From Mesostigma viride (lineage: Eukaryota; Streptophyta; Mesostigmatophyceae; Mesostigmatales; Mesostigmataceae): a stretch of DNA of 64,000 nt. The translations under genes and the position numbers were made by a program. The notes beneath the pieces are model-generated. The model searched no databases. It was not told where the DNA came from and saw only the letters and a program-made list of their open reading frames with translations. The stretch is from contig RPFO01002263.1 in the NCBI GenBank assembly GCA_009746045.1, forward strand, positions 62,001 through 126,000. The letters run 5' to 3'. Positions 42,673 to 52,644 of this stretch are shown here, piece by piece (position 1 is the first letter of the stretch; the number at the start of each line of letters is the position of its first letter).

Positions 42673-42977
42673 AAGTACTGACTATCATTCACATTGCGCC
42701 ACGCAGGCCTGCCGGCTGGCGCAAGTACAAGGTGACTGACTGCCCATCACAGTTGCGCCACGCCTCAGTGGCGGCTAGCGCAGGTACAAGGTCTTAGTAG
42801 TGACGTACGTTAGAAGCTAACTAGGCCTGCACTCCGGAACCACACTCAGCCGCAAAAAGGGCCGGCCGGTGCAGTACCCTCGTGACAAGCGCTAGTCTTA
42901 CGCTACCTACGGCAGGTCGGTCCCCTTTGAGCCCGTCCACGTACGCGTCATATATATAAAATGAGCGAAGCTCAACA
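42673..42977. repeat. Dispersed repeat unit 2, right part
   Basis: Continues the unit broken by the CACTA element; parallels 26,887-27,186 with small indels. Confidence 0.88.
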
Positions 42978-43191
42978 ATTCATTCATTCATTCATTCATT
43001 CATTCATTCATTCATTCATTCATTCATTCATTCATTCATTCATTCATTCATTCATTCATTCATTCATTCATTCATTCATTCATTCATTCATTCATTCATT
43101 CATTCATTCATTCATTCATTCATTCATTCATTCATTCATTCATTCATTCATTCATTCATTCATTCATTCATTCATTCATTCATTCGTTCAT
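42978..43191 (+). repeat. (ATTC)n microsatellite, about 53 units
   Basis: Nearly perfect tetranucleotide run abutting a LINE end. Confidence 0.98.
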
Positions 43192-43350
43192 CAATAGACA
43201 CGTAGTGACTGCGTCAGGTGAGCATAAGTCCTCAGTGGGAGGGGAACATGGGATGGAATGGATTAATTAATTAATTAATTAATAGACACGTGACTGCGTC
43301 ACGTGAGCATAAGTCCTCAGTGGGAGGGGAACATGGGATGGAATGGATGG
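43192..43350 (-). repeat. Two tandem LINE 3' termini with different tails
   Basis: gagcataagtcctcagtggg with flanks occurs at about 43,219 and 43,306. On the minus strand the inner copy ends in a (ttaa)n tail and the outer in the (tgaa)n array. Confidence 0.85.
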
Positions 43351-44720
43351 TGTAAGCTATCTAGGTCCTAGTTACAGGGCCGGTGTGGGCACCGCGGCCC
43401 GAATCGCTATGAATGCCATACGCGGTCACACGCGGAGCCCCCACAGACTTGGGGGTGGTCTCCTAGTTCATCACTACGTGCCATCTATCCTTGCGTACCA
43501 TCTGCCTCCATATTACAGACAAACCAGGAGGCTGCCCGGGCGTGGGCCCGTCGCGTCTAGTGTTACTAGCACATGTCCATGCCGAGTCTAATAATCACGA
43601 AAAGTCCACGGGTGGTGGCCCTGCCGCGCGCGGCCTGGGGCACGCCAGGTGAGGACATATATCGCCCAGGCTGGGCGGGTTTGGTGCCAACTAGTCTATC
43701 TGATGTGTCTACCTGATCTGTGCGGGCCAGGTGCCCGGCTAGGCCCAGGCGCCTGTGCCTAATAATGTGGGAAACATAGGGCAAATCAGCGTACAAATCC
43801 TCATTACTAACTAATGTGCAAACCAAAGGGCCTTGCGCAGCATCTTGGTGACGTTGCCGTCGAGTCGTTGCTCCAGCTCCTGCGTCAGTGTCCAGGTCTC
43901 GGCGCCGTAGATCAGGATCGTCAGAATGATGACCTTGAAGAGGTCACGCAGCGTGACTCACGCTTGACGATCCGGGGTAGGGCGGGGTTGCTCCACCAGC
44001 TCGGCGGTGGTCAAGTGGAGGTGCGCCCACGCCATCACCGATCCATGTCGTCAGGTCGTCCTCGCAGTCGGGAAGCCAACTGCCGAGCAGCTTGAAGCGG
44101 CCTGAAGTAGGGTAGGGGACCTCGGTGTCATCTAAGAGGCGGAGTGTGGGTGGGGGCCCTGCCATGCCGAGGGCCAGGGCCTCCGTTTTGGGGCTGATTT
44201 CTAGACCAACCGCCCGAGCCTCGAGCGCCAGGCAGTCCAGCCAAAGTTGGGCAGACTCCGCGGCTTCTCGATGAGCGTGACCGTTACTGGTTGCGGGTTG
44301 GCCTGCTTGGCTGCCCTAGCCTGGTGGACCGGCTCCGGCCGGTTCAGGGCGGCAGCCCGGGCCTCAAGCTGCTCCGGGATAAAGTAATCGTCCATGCTCA
44401 GTTGGGTATAGTTGTGCTCCCGAGTGGCATCTTTCCGCTGGCCGGTAGTCGCCGGCCTGGGCGCCTAGTCAGGTGGGCATCAAAGATTGGTGTCTAGATG
44501 CTAGTCGGTGCCTAAGCAAGGTACGGAAGCCAGTGCGCGCCGGGACGGTCAGAGAACCGTCGCCCTCGGTAGCACAGATCCGCTGAGTGCCGGTAGTCTC
44601 GGGTTAGAGGCTCGAGCATGCACTATCGGGTAGCCTACCGGTAGTCTCGGGTTAGAGGCTCGAGCATGCCTTATCGGTTAGCGCCGCGCCGCTGAGCTCC
44701 TTGCGGCCTGGCCAGCAGCA
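43351..44720 (-). pseudogene. Non-LTR retrotransposon, reverse transcriptase C-terminal half (decayed)
   Basis: Minus strand. 43,817-43,923 reads ILIYGAETWTLTQELEQRLD then KMLRKAL, the conserved LxYGxExWtLt...RRLDxxxxRMLR block after the RT of RTE/CR1-like LINEs. It is followed by HRRLGLAGHLART (43,730-43,770), the RR..W.GH motif. Upstream, 43,944-44,165 reads GRFKLLGSWLPDCEDDL (the F(K)YLGS motif), and about 44,270-44,290 keeps VTLIEK, the tail of the YADD active site, whose ADD is lost. At least two frameshifts. A 48-bp tandem duplication (ggttagaggctcgagcatgc) sits at 44,590-44,680. Confidence 0.72.
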
Positions 44721-44725
44721 AGGGT

Positions 44726-45006
44726 TCAATAGCAATCAGTGGCGGCTGCGGGCTCAGCCTCCCACAATCGGTTCCCCAAACAACAAAAATCCCGTCTCCA
44801 TCGCCGGCGTGCTAGCCAGCGGTGAAGGGCATTCAACTGGTATCGTGGAGGTTCCGGCGGGCCTTCTGCACAGTGCAGTTTGTCCTCCTTGCGGTGGAAG
44901 TCCACCAAGACGGGGGCGGTGGGGCCGCCGAGCCGGCGTGCCGTTTTAATGACGACGCTTTGGGCCACGCCGAGCTTCCCCAGGAAGAGGTCGCCCCGGA
45001 GGTAGG
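44726..45006 (-). pseudogene. 3' part of an ORF split by element A (retroelement ORF1-like)
   Basis: Reads YLRGDLFLGKLGVAQSVV, then TARRLGG and PVLVDFHRKEDKL. Joined across element A with 60,801-60,946, it forms a (V)LRGVP ... LG ... RLG ... PVLVDF pattern, found in nucleic-acid-binding domains of some retroelement and transposon proteins. Family assignment is tentative. Confidence 0.5.
45002..45006. repeat. Element A target-site duplication, left
   Basis: gtagg, repeated at 60,801-60,805 directly outside the two LTRs. Confidence 0.93.
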
Positions 45007-45693
45007 AGTTAACGTTTTTATAAAACGCAATGTGTAGGATATGGTTGCAATGCAGCAATGTGTGAATATGGTTGGAAACGGAGCTTTGTTAAAATTGGAT
45101 AATGTTACAGCGCTCACACACTTGAGGCTTGTACACGAGGTTGCCAAGTCAAGGCAATACACGTGAGGCGGGCTCGCAAGAGATGCCCGATTGGCACTGG
45201 CCTATTCTTTATATACTTGTGCACTGTGCTTGCTAGTCCTGAGCAGCCTAGGAGGCCTGCTCAGTAATAACACTCCCGGTACAGTATTCACTACCTGTAC
45301 AGCGCCCAGTTCCTATACAGTAGGTTTGCTATACAGTACAGTGACCACAGAGCACAGTCCACAGTGACTATTGCATCTGCACCTAGGACCAAGCCTGCGG
45401 TACCAACAGTCCACAGGTTAAGGTTCCTATTTCCTGCGTACGACGTATTAATCCAATACCGTCGTAGGTTCAGCACCTAATTCCTGTCAGCCCAGGAATT
45501 ACTGTCGACCCCATATGTCGTCGGCAAATATTCACGTCCGACTTAGAAGAACAGCCGGCTCGCGCTCGCGCGCGACCGGGAAGTCGGAACGTCATAACTT
45601 TCTGGATACTTGTCGGAATGAACTCGTTCCGGTGCCGCTGGAATCGCAGAGAAATGCCGAATCAGGATCACGCCAATGCGCTTGGCGTTAACT
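45007..45693 (-). repeat. Element A 3' LTR
   Basis: Matches 60,113-60,800. Outer 8 bp agttaacg and cgttaact form a perfect inverted repeat. Confidence 0.95.
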
Positions 45694-45715
45694 CCAATCC
45701 TTTCTTTTCTTGAGC
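45694..45715 (-). other. Element A polypurine tract
   Basis: On the minus strand aagaaaagaaaggattgg directly precedes the 3' LTR, where plus-strand DNA synthesis is primed. Element B has a closely similar tract. Confidence 0.75.
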
Positions 45716-46446
45716 TGTAGCAGCTCACACAAGTCTACATACAAACACACACAATGGGTACTGGATATCCTCCCCGACTACAAGTCACAACCCGCTGGGC
45801 ATGACAGTCAGCTTGGATTCCTTATCATATGTACATAGCACCCATACTGGTTCAGGAGCACAAACAAATTACAATGAGTCCCTATCCCTTCACGGGAGGC
45901 TCGTTGTGTTACCCATGTACAAGAGGTTGGCCAACTGTGGCAGCCCATAGGTGTTCAGCTAAGAACTTGAGAAGTATGTACAACCTTCAGGACCTTAGGC
46001 GAAACCCCACAGATCACCCACAACAGCTCATCAGAAAACATTGCTGACCCCCAGACGGGAGTCGGCGCCGGTCTGCTGCCCCTTATCGAACCAGACACAA
46101 CATCTACACGAAGCACATGCAAACACAAGCTCCTATACTCGTTCCAACCGTGGAAAATCAGGGGACCTGTCGCCACCTCACCAGCATGGTGGATGGGTCA
46201 GCCAGTCCGTGAAACTCCGCCTTAAGACGGCACCATGCAGGGAATCGAACCCCGCCCACAAACCATGCCAGATCTGGGGAAACCTCAGACTGAGATGAAA
46301 ACCCCAGATAGACATCTCTCCATCAGAGACAATGTCAGACATTCCCACACCAGAGACATGTCTCACCCCTCAAGGTGTGCTCAGGATTATGTACAATCAA
46401 GCTCCCAGCCTGATATCCAGAGACTTAAGTACCCAGCTCTCAGCTT
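45716..46446 (-). other. Element A 3' untranslated region
   Basis: Between the RNase H stop and the polypurine tract; no coding motif seen. A tRNA T-arm-like hairpin lies at about 46,236-46,262 (see rejected list). Confidence 0.6.
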
Positions 46447-46968
46447 TTAGACAGATAGACCGACTTGACAGTCAGCATTCATGAGCTTCCTCAGTACATT
46501 GTACTGGGCTGGGGCCTTGTGTGGCAGCTTTGTCAATGCATCAGCAGGGTTCTCCTCGCCAGGGATATGCTTCAAGTCAACCAAACTGGCCAACTCCTTC
46601 AGCAACAAATAATCCAGGTCCCGGCTTCTGGCCAGCTGCTTGTGAACAAACTGGACCATACCCATGCTGTCTGTTAGCAAGAACGTCTCCATCTGCAAGG
46701 TCCAAGGGGTAACTGAAGCCAGCTCCAGCATTAACTCCTTTATGTACAGGCTGGACTGGATCCCCTCGCATATGGCCCTGCATTCTGCCACATCTGAACT
46801 GATACAGACCCTCTTCTGCAGTCTGCTGTACCATGCAGCTGAACAAACTTGCCCTGCTCTGATAAAAAGCAAACAGAGCAGCAGATCTCCCCCTGACCTT
46901 GGTAACCTGGCGAGCATCCATGGAACTGTCAACAAAGATCTCCAAGGTGATAGGCTGGGTAAAGTCAA
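46447..46968 (-). CDS. Element A RNase H
   Basis: Copia-type RNase H: AAWYSRLQKRVCISSDVAEC (the SWxSKKQ..SSTEAEY motif), LLTDSMGMVQF, then HIPGEENPADALTKLP (the ADxLTK end). Its first motif, EIFVDSSMDARQ, is in the neighbouring RT frame, so a frameshift lies near 46,865. Confidence 0.88.
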   Translation of the reverse strand: MTLPSLSPWRSLLTVPWMLARLPRSGGDLLLCLLFIRAGQVCSAAWYSRLQKRVCISSDVAECRAICEGIQSSLYIKELMLELASVTPWTLQMETFLLTDSMGMVQFVHKQLARSRDLDYLLLKELASLVDLKHIPGEENPADALTKLPHKAPAQYNVLRKLMNADCQVGLSV

Positions 46969-48346
46969 TCCCAGACAAAATCAGATCAGGGGTACTCTCC
47001 ACCAACCGGGCTATGACTCGAGGCTTCTCATCCTCAAGCACCTCATCAGGCATTCTGCTATGGACCATCAAAGACGGACCACAGATGCTGGCAAACCAGG
47101 CCCACATGCCTCTCAACTCAGGTCCTGCAGCCTGGGTGATCTTCTCTGGCAAGGCCTTCACAATGGTCTGTTTATAATCTCCTCCAGCCTGAAGCCTGAT
47201 ACTCCACTCCCCATCCCTCCTGAACAGGGTAGCCTGCATTCCACAGAACACTACAGGCTTGTTGGGCTCCTGCCACAGCTCCTTGCCCAGTGAAAACTTG
47301 CCACTGATGACAGGAATAAACTTCTTCAGCCAGGTCGTGGGGGCTAGCAAATGCAGATCATCTCCATGCAAACTAGCATACACTGGCAGACCCTCCCATT
47401 GGGCCAGCAGCAAACAGGGATCAACTGAAGACACTCTCAAGCCACACTCACTGATCAGAGCTTCCTGCAGCGTGAGTCTCCAGATGATTGGGCTCGACCT
47501 GAGTCCTTCCAGGCCCTTCAGAATAACCAGGAATTGTTGATGCAGCTCCAGCTTCCAGATGGCAGGCACCTCAACACAGTAAGGCTCATCCTGCTTCCAC
47601 ACCCTCCTGGCCACTTCTGGATCAGATTTTAAAAATGCCCTCTTGAAGTCCAGCAGCACTGATGACATAGCTGCTCCCCTGTTCAGCAACCCCACGTAGA
47701 GACATAGCAAAATTCTCCATGTGTCGTGTAGCATCCCTGGCGTGTACAGCTCCTCTCCTGGCAGACTCCCCGTGCCGTGATATTCATTCAGGACAGGCCT
47801 GACATGGGGCACTGATACCTCATCCACAACCTTCCTCTTCAGCACAAATCTCAAAGCAAGCTTCCTTGATGCTGGGGGACGTCTGTCTGTTGGTGCAGCA
47901 CACTCAAACTGCAACCACTCCTCCAATGCCTTGGAGAAGGCGAGCTTCCAAGCCTCAAACAAAGTAGGCGAGCTCATCTCTTGGACTAGCTGGTCATATG
48001 TCAAAGGAGAGTGTGCAGCAAGGCTCCTGTGAGTTATGCCAATACTGCTGGGGTGCAACACAGCTGGAATCACCAAACTGGCTGCTGGGGGCACCTCCCC
48101 TTCATCCCATTTTACACCCTTGACCGGCTTGACCCTGCACCTGATTGGAAATGTTGTCCTGAAATTTTCTAGGGGAATCATCCCCCAGCTATCTCTTTTC
48201 AGAGCTGTAGCTCTGATAGAAATCCCAGGATTGCCCAGAAAATTCTGACCCAAAATCACAGGGCCATCATAGTCCTCTAGGACAAGGAAGGTCACATCCA
48301 CACCCATGACAGGGGCAGTAACCTCTCCCAACACCCTTAGATGCGT
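46880..48346 (-). CDS. Element A reverse transcriptase with end of protease-like domain
   Basis: The reading frame extends to 48,454, but everything above 48,351 is the LTR of element B. It begins with the protease C-terminal half (VILGQNFLGNPG). The RT then has LALRFVLKRK, LDFKRAFLKSDPEVA (copia DVKTAFLxG motif with the first catalytic Asp), SVDPCLL, and YASLHGDDLHLLAP in the place of the copia YVDD box; the two Asp are kept. RT lacks the usual tyrosine-valine before DD. Confidence 0.88.
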
Positions 48347-48351
48347 CCTAC
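48347..48351. repeat. Element B target-site duplication, left
   Basis: cctac, repeated at 56,104-56,108. Confidence 0.93.
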
Positions 48352-48873
48352 AGTTAATGCACTCGTGCAAATGGATGCGAACGTGTGTTGGATTATGCAA
48401 TGGCTGGCATAATATCAACCCATGCAAGCTTGCCAAGCTGGATTGCATGGGCACGTAGGTTAGGGTAACCTAGCTATCCTGTACTAGTGCTAACCAATGA
48501 GGTGCTGGCTCCATCCAGCTAGATCTACTCCAGCTAGGACTGATACGATGCCCACAGGCAACGACTGCCTAACAGCACTACGTGGACGGTCCTGGACCTC
48601 CCCTAGGACCTCCGTACAGGACTAGCACTGCAACCACCTTGTGGTCTGCATCACAGCTCATAAACCCTACCACGTGAATACCCACGTGCGTGTGCACTAC
48701 ATATCTCAGTGCTAATATCTAGCACCCACGTGCCCATCATGGCACGTGCGGATCTAAATCCTAGTAGAGATATGTCCAGTGTACTACACTACCGTCCATG
48801 TCCGTATCCCACTTGGGAGACGGGGACAACGCCACGTGTACTGATAGTCTAGGCCTGAAGCCCTAGAATAACT
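48352..48873 (-). repeat. Element B 3' LTR
   Basis: 522 bp, matching 55,582-56,103. Confidence 0.96.
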
Positions 48874-48892
48874 CCCATTATTACTTTTCTTT
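48874..48892 (-). other. Element B polypurine tract
   Basis: Minus strand aagaaaagtaataatggg next to the LTR. It shares aagaaaag with the tract of element A. Confidence 0.72.
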
Positions 48893-49213
48893 GGGGAGTG
48901 AGGGGAAGACTCTTCCCACAACCCACTCATATGCCAACCACTACTGATAAGCAAGGTTCCCACAGGGACAACCAGGACACTGAAAGAGATGCATTTATAA
49001 AAGCGCCCATAGCTCCTCCGTGTTGGATACAACATCCCACTGGTTGGGTGCCTGTGTTGGGAAAAACCATTGCCAGAAAAATATGACCACACGTTTTATT
49101 GACAAAGAACAAGCCATCAATAAAGGAGGACCCTTCTGACCTCAAGCTTTAATGACGCAAAGAGAGTCTTACGGGTGGGACACTTCAGACCCTGCCACCC
49201 CATGACCACCCTC

Positions 49214-49800
49214 CTATCTGGTGCTAATAGCCCTAGGCTGAGGCACTTCACCCTCTGCCATTGTATATGGGTTCATCAGCGTGTATAGGACTCTGTACTG
49301 AGGCCCTGCAGCCTGTGGCACTTTTGTGAGTGCATCTGCTGCATTGTCAGGGTCTCGGATGTGAGTCTTGGACTCCAGATAGGTACACTCCTGCTTGAGG
49401 ACAATCCAGTCCAAATCGGTGTGCACAGCCAAGGGGTTGTCCAGGAAAGAGAGAAGGGATTGACTGTCAGTCAGCAGATGGGATTTGACACCAGCATAAC
49501 TACCAGCCTGATGCTGCAACCACACCAGCAGATGGTTCAAGTACCTGGCATGTAACACAGCAGATACCACAGCACGGCATTCAGCTACATTGCTGCTGAC
49601 TGCCTTGCGCTTGTGGAGTCTGCTGAACCAGGAAACCAAAGACTGCTTGCCAGTGGGGTTAGACAACATAAAGAGACCTGCCTCTCTGGCTTGTACCTTA
49701 GTGACTACCCGTGACTCCATGGAACTGTCCATCATGCATGTGATGTGGATGGGTTGGAACAGATCCAAGCATGAAGAATAAGGGGAGGGCCATCATGTAA
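49214..49800 (-). CDS. Element B RNase H
   Basis: MMDSSMESRVVTKVQ (first Asp), SWFSRLHKRKAVSSNVAECR, LLTDSQSLLSFLDN and HIRDPDNAADALTKVP are the four copia RNase H blocks. It is out of frame with the RT, with a break near 49,790. Confidence 0.9.
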
Positions 49801-49823
49801 CACCTGTTTAATAGCCCTAGACC

Positions 49824-50860
49824 CTACCTCCATGAGGACATCATCATCCACTCTGCTGACCACGCCAGATGAGGAGCACAAGTGGCACACAGCCAACCTA
49901 GCTTACCCCTAATAGTGGGACAGAGATCAGGAGTGATGTCAGAGGGAAGAACATCTTTGCAAGACATGACATACTCAGGGGATGCTTTGAGAGAACACAC
50001 CCACTCCTTCTGCTCCTTAAACAGGTTCAGAATGATGCCACAGAACTTGACAGGATCTTTCCCCAGCTCCAGCTGCTTGCCTAATTCAAAGCTAGCAGAC
50101 ACTTGAGCAATGAAATCCTCCACAGCTGCCCTGGGACCAGTAATGAGCTGATCATCCCCATGCCACACAAACATCATCATACCAGCAGGATGAGGGATGG
50201 TGAAGAAACAAGGGTCAATATCATCATACTGGGCCCCCAGCTTCAGGAAGACCTCTTGGGCAGACAGCCTAAAAATTTTAGGTGCTGACTGAAGCCCTTC
50301 TACCCCCAAGTTAGGCCTTAATGAGGTTCCTTGATGTCCCCAGACCAGACTTTGGGAGTGTTTACCACATAGACTTGACCCCTCCACACCTTTTGGGCTA
50401 TGTCAGGGTTGCCTTTAAGGAAGGCTCGTTTAATGTCAGTGGCTTTACACACGTAGTCCTTACCAGCATTCAGATGGTGAAGGAAAGTGGCCAACAGGAC
50501 CTTAAGAGACGTCTGCTGAATACCAGGGGTATACAGTTCAGCCTCTGTTAGCTCAGTGGAGCCCCTGAACTCCGTGACACAAGGTCTGGCATGAAAAATG
50601 GGAGGTGTCCCATCTGCCTGGGGTTTATGCTTGCAGACAAACTTCAGTCTGAGCTTTCTGGCCCCTTGTGGCAGTGCCTCAATCGGTGTTACAGGTGGTA
50701 CCTGGGACTTGCTACGTGGATCAGGACAAACCCATTCCTCTCTAGCCCTGTTAAAGGCTTCCATCCATTTCAGAAAACCAATCTGCGTTTGACAGTCTTT
50801 GACCACATCATCATAGGACAAGGGAGACATGGACGCTATGTCCCATCTACCAAGCCCAAA
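49824..50860 (-). CDS. Element B reverse transcriptase
   Basis: LRLKFVCKHK, ATDIKRAFLKGNPDIA (first catalytic Asp) then, after a frameshift at about 50,330, GLQSAPKIF, YDDIDPCFF and MMFVWHGDDQLITGP, which replaces the copia YVDD box. FCGIILNL and IRGKLGWL follow as in the thumb/connection region. Confidence 0.9.
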
Positions 50861-51055
50861 CGCAGAGGGGTGTAGCTTCTGAGAATGAATGAGGGAATCA
50901 ACACAGGGTTCCTGACCTGGGAGGTATTTTATGTTGACAGCATTGATGGCTGCTTCCAGGCCATCACTGATCTGTGTTAAAGGAATTTTAAAATGGTCCA
51001 GGGTGACCTGCCCCACCCCAGTCACACTCAACCTCCCAGCTGAGATGACTACTCC

Positions 51056-51295
51056 AGGGTATGAGACAAATGGTTCCCCCAGCAGTGCATTCCCCTTGTA
51101 GCCCTCTACTACCTGGAAGGGAGTGGGCACACCCAGAATGGGAATTAGCACTTGGCCTTTGACTGCCATTTTTGTTTTGCCTGAAAAATCTGACACTCTA
51201 GCCCAGGGCGAGCGTTGCAGACTTAGGCCAGATACAGCTTGTGCACTGATGATGCTCACCTGTGCCTGTGTGTCTACTGCCAGAATACTGGGATC
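51056..51295 (-). CDS. Element B protease-like domain, between integrase and RT
   Basis: ILAVDTQAQVSII resembles the retropepsin active-site loop (D-T/S-G-A-x-x-S), with Gln in place of Gly. About 57 residues on, NALLGEPFVSYPG fits the (I/L)LGxxF(L) motif near the retropepsin C-terminus. No other DTG-type site occurs between the zinc knuckle and integrase, the normal place. Part of the continuous ORF 50,318-52,870. Confidence 0.65.
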
Positions 51296-51670
51296 CTGGT
51301 TAGATTCACCCACAGCATTGACTTGTGCTGCACCTGCTGCCATTTGTGCCTTGGCAGTGTGTGCTCTATGTAGAGCTTTTAGAGCCTCAGCAAATTTATT
51401 CCTGGGGACAACAGGATCTGCTGCTTCGTGTGGCTGTTCCTGAGATGAGGGAGGAGCGACCTGCTGCTCATCCAGTGCACGTTCCTCCTGCCCAGTTGGA
51501 CCAGTGGGCTGTGGTGGGGCTGCACCACTGAGGAACACAGGAGCGTCTATGGTTGTGTTGCTTGCATCAGCTATGTCCCTGGCCAGTTCACTGGGTGAGA
51601 CCAACCCACCAGACTGAGGCTCTGAATCCATGTCCAAGAATTCTACCCCTGACACGTCTGCCAAAGGAGG

Positions 51671-52600
51671 GTAATAAAGCTTCAGTCTATGCTTGCCAAC
51701 CATTCGCTCTCTGTGATGCTGAATAGTCACCGTGTCACCTGTTTCTGACAACCTGATGATTTCAGCTGGACCATGCCATCTACCAGAGTGGGCTTTGTTC
51801 CCTTCCCCCTCCCTATAGTAGAGTACCTGATCCCCCACTTCAAACACAGGCCTGGCATTACTTTTATCCTTTTTTGCCAGCAACTTGGCCAAGTGTTGCC
51901 TTTGCGTGTTGTAGTGGTCTAGTACCTCCTGAGAGTAGCTACCTGATTGCAGGCCAATTGATGTGATTTCACCAAAAGGAGAAGACATGAGGGGTTTGGT
52001 GTTCAGAGTTCTGCACACCTCAGCTGCCCACGCTGTCCTATCAGCATAGCTCCCAGACTCTGCTGTCCTGGACTCATTTTTCTTTATGAGGTCCCTGATA
52101 GCACGCATGGTACGTTCAATCATCCCCTGGCGTTCATGATCTTGAGCCCCAGCAATGTCTATCTTGGGCAGATCAGGATAATCTTGTATCCACGTGAACT
52201 GCTGATCCAGCATTAGTTTTTCCTGAGGATGATACCGTGCTAGTGCAATCAGCAGGGCTCTGTGCAGTTGTTCATTGGCCATGCCTGGCAAGGGTTCTAT
52301 CACCACAAACCTAGACCAGGCATCTTTTAGGACCAAGTAATACACCGTGTCCTTCACCAGGTGTATCACATCCCCTACTAGCTTTCCTCTAGCCAGTGGT
52401 GGGGTGGCCACATGCCATCTCTTGGGTTTAGGTGCATGCAGTTGGCACGCTTCACAGTGCTTCCTGACATGCCTGCACATCTGTTCCAGGTCACGGCCAT
52501 CAATTTTATTGGCCAGCCTTTCTGCCACTGCCTCATGCCCCATTGCCTTGTGTAGCTGCTGGGCTAACCTGGCATAGGATATAACCTTATCTGCTGCTGC
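51671..52600 (-). CDS. Element B integrase
   Basis: Zinc part LHKAMGHEAV ... CEAC; catalytic core GDVIHLVKDTVYYLVLKDAW, LMLDQQFTW and GAQDHERQGMIERTMR, giving Asp, Asp and Glu at ORF residues 167, 222 and 252 (first residue at 52,870). A C-terminal FEVGDQVLYYREGE ... RWHGPAEI segment looks like the GPY/F module of Gypsy integrases, unusual in a copia-like element. Confidence 0.87.
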
Positions 52601-52644
52601 ATCTAAGGAGGCTATAGTGGGATCTTGGGCCACCTGTGCTAACG

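Noticed and set aside
46230-46270. tRNA gene on the minus strand (T-arm-like ggggttcgattccc)
   Set aside because: No A box, anticodon arm or acceptor stem could be fitted around it; it lies in the 3' UTR of element A.
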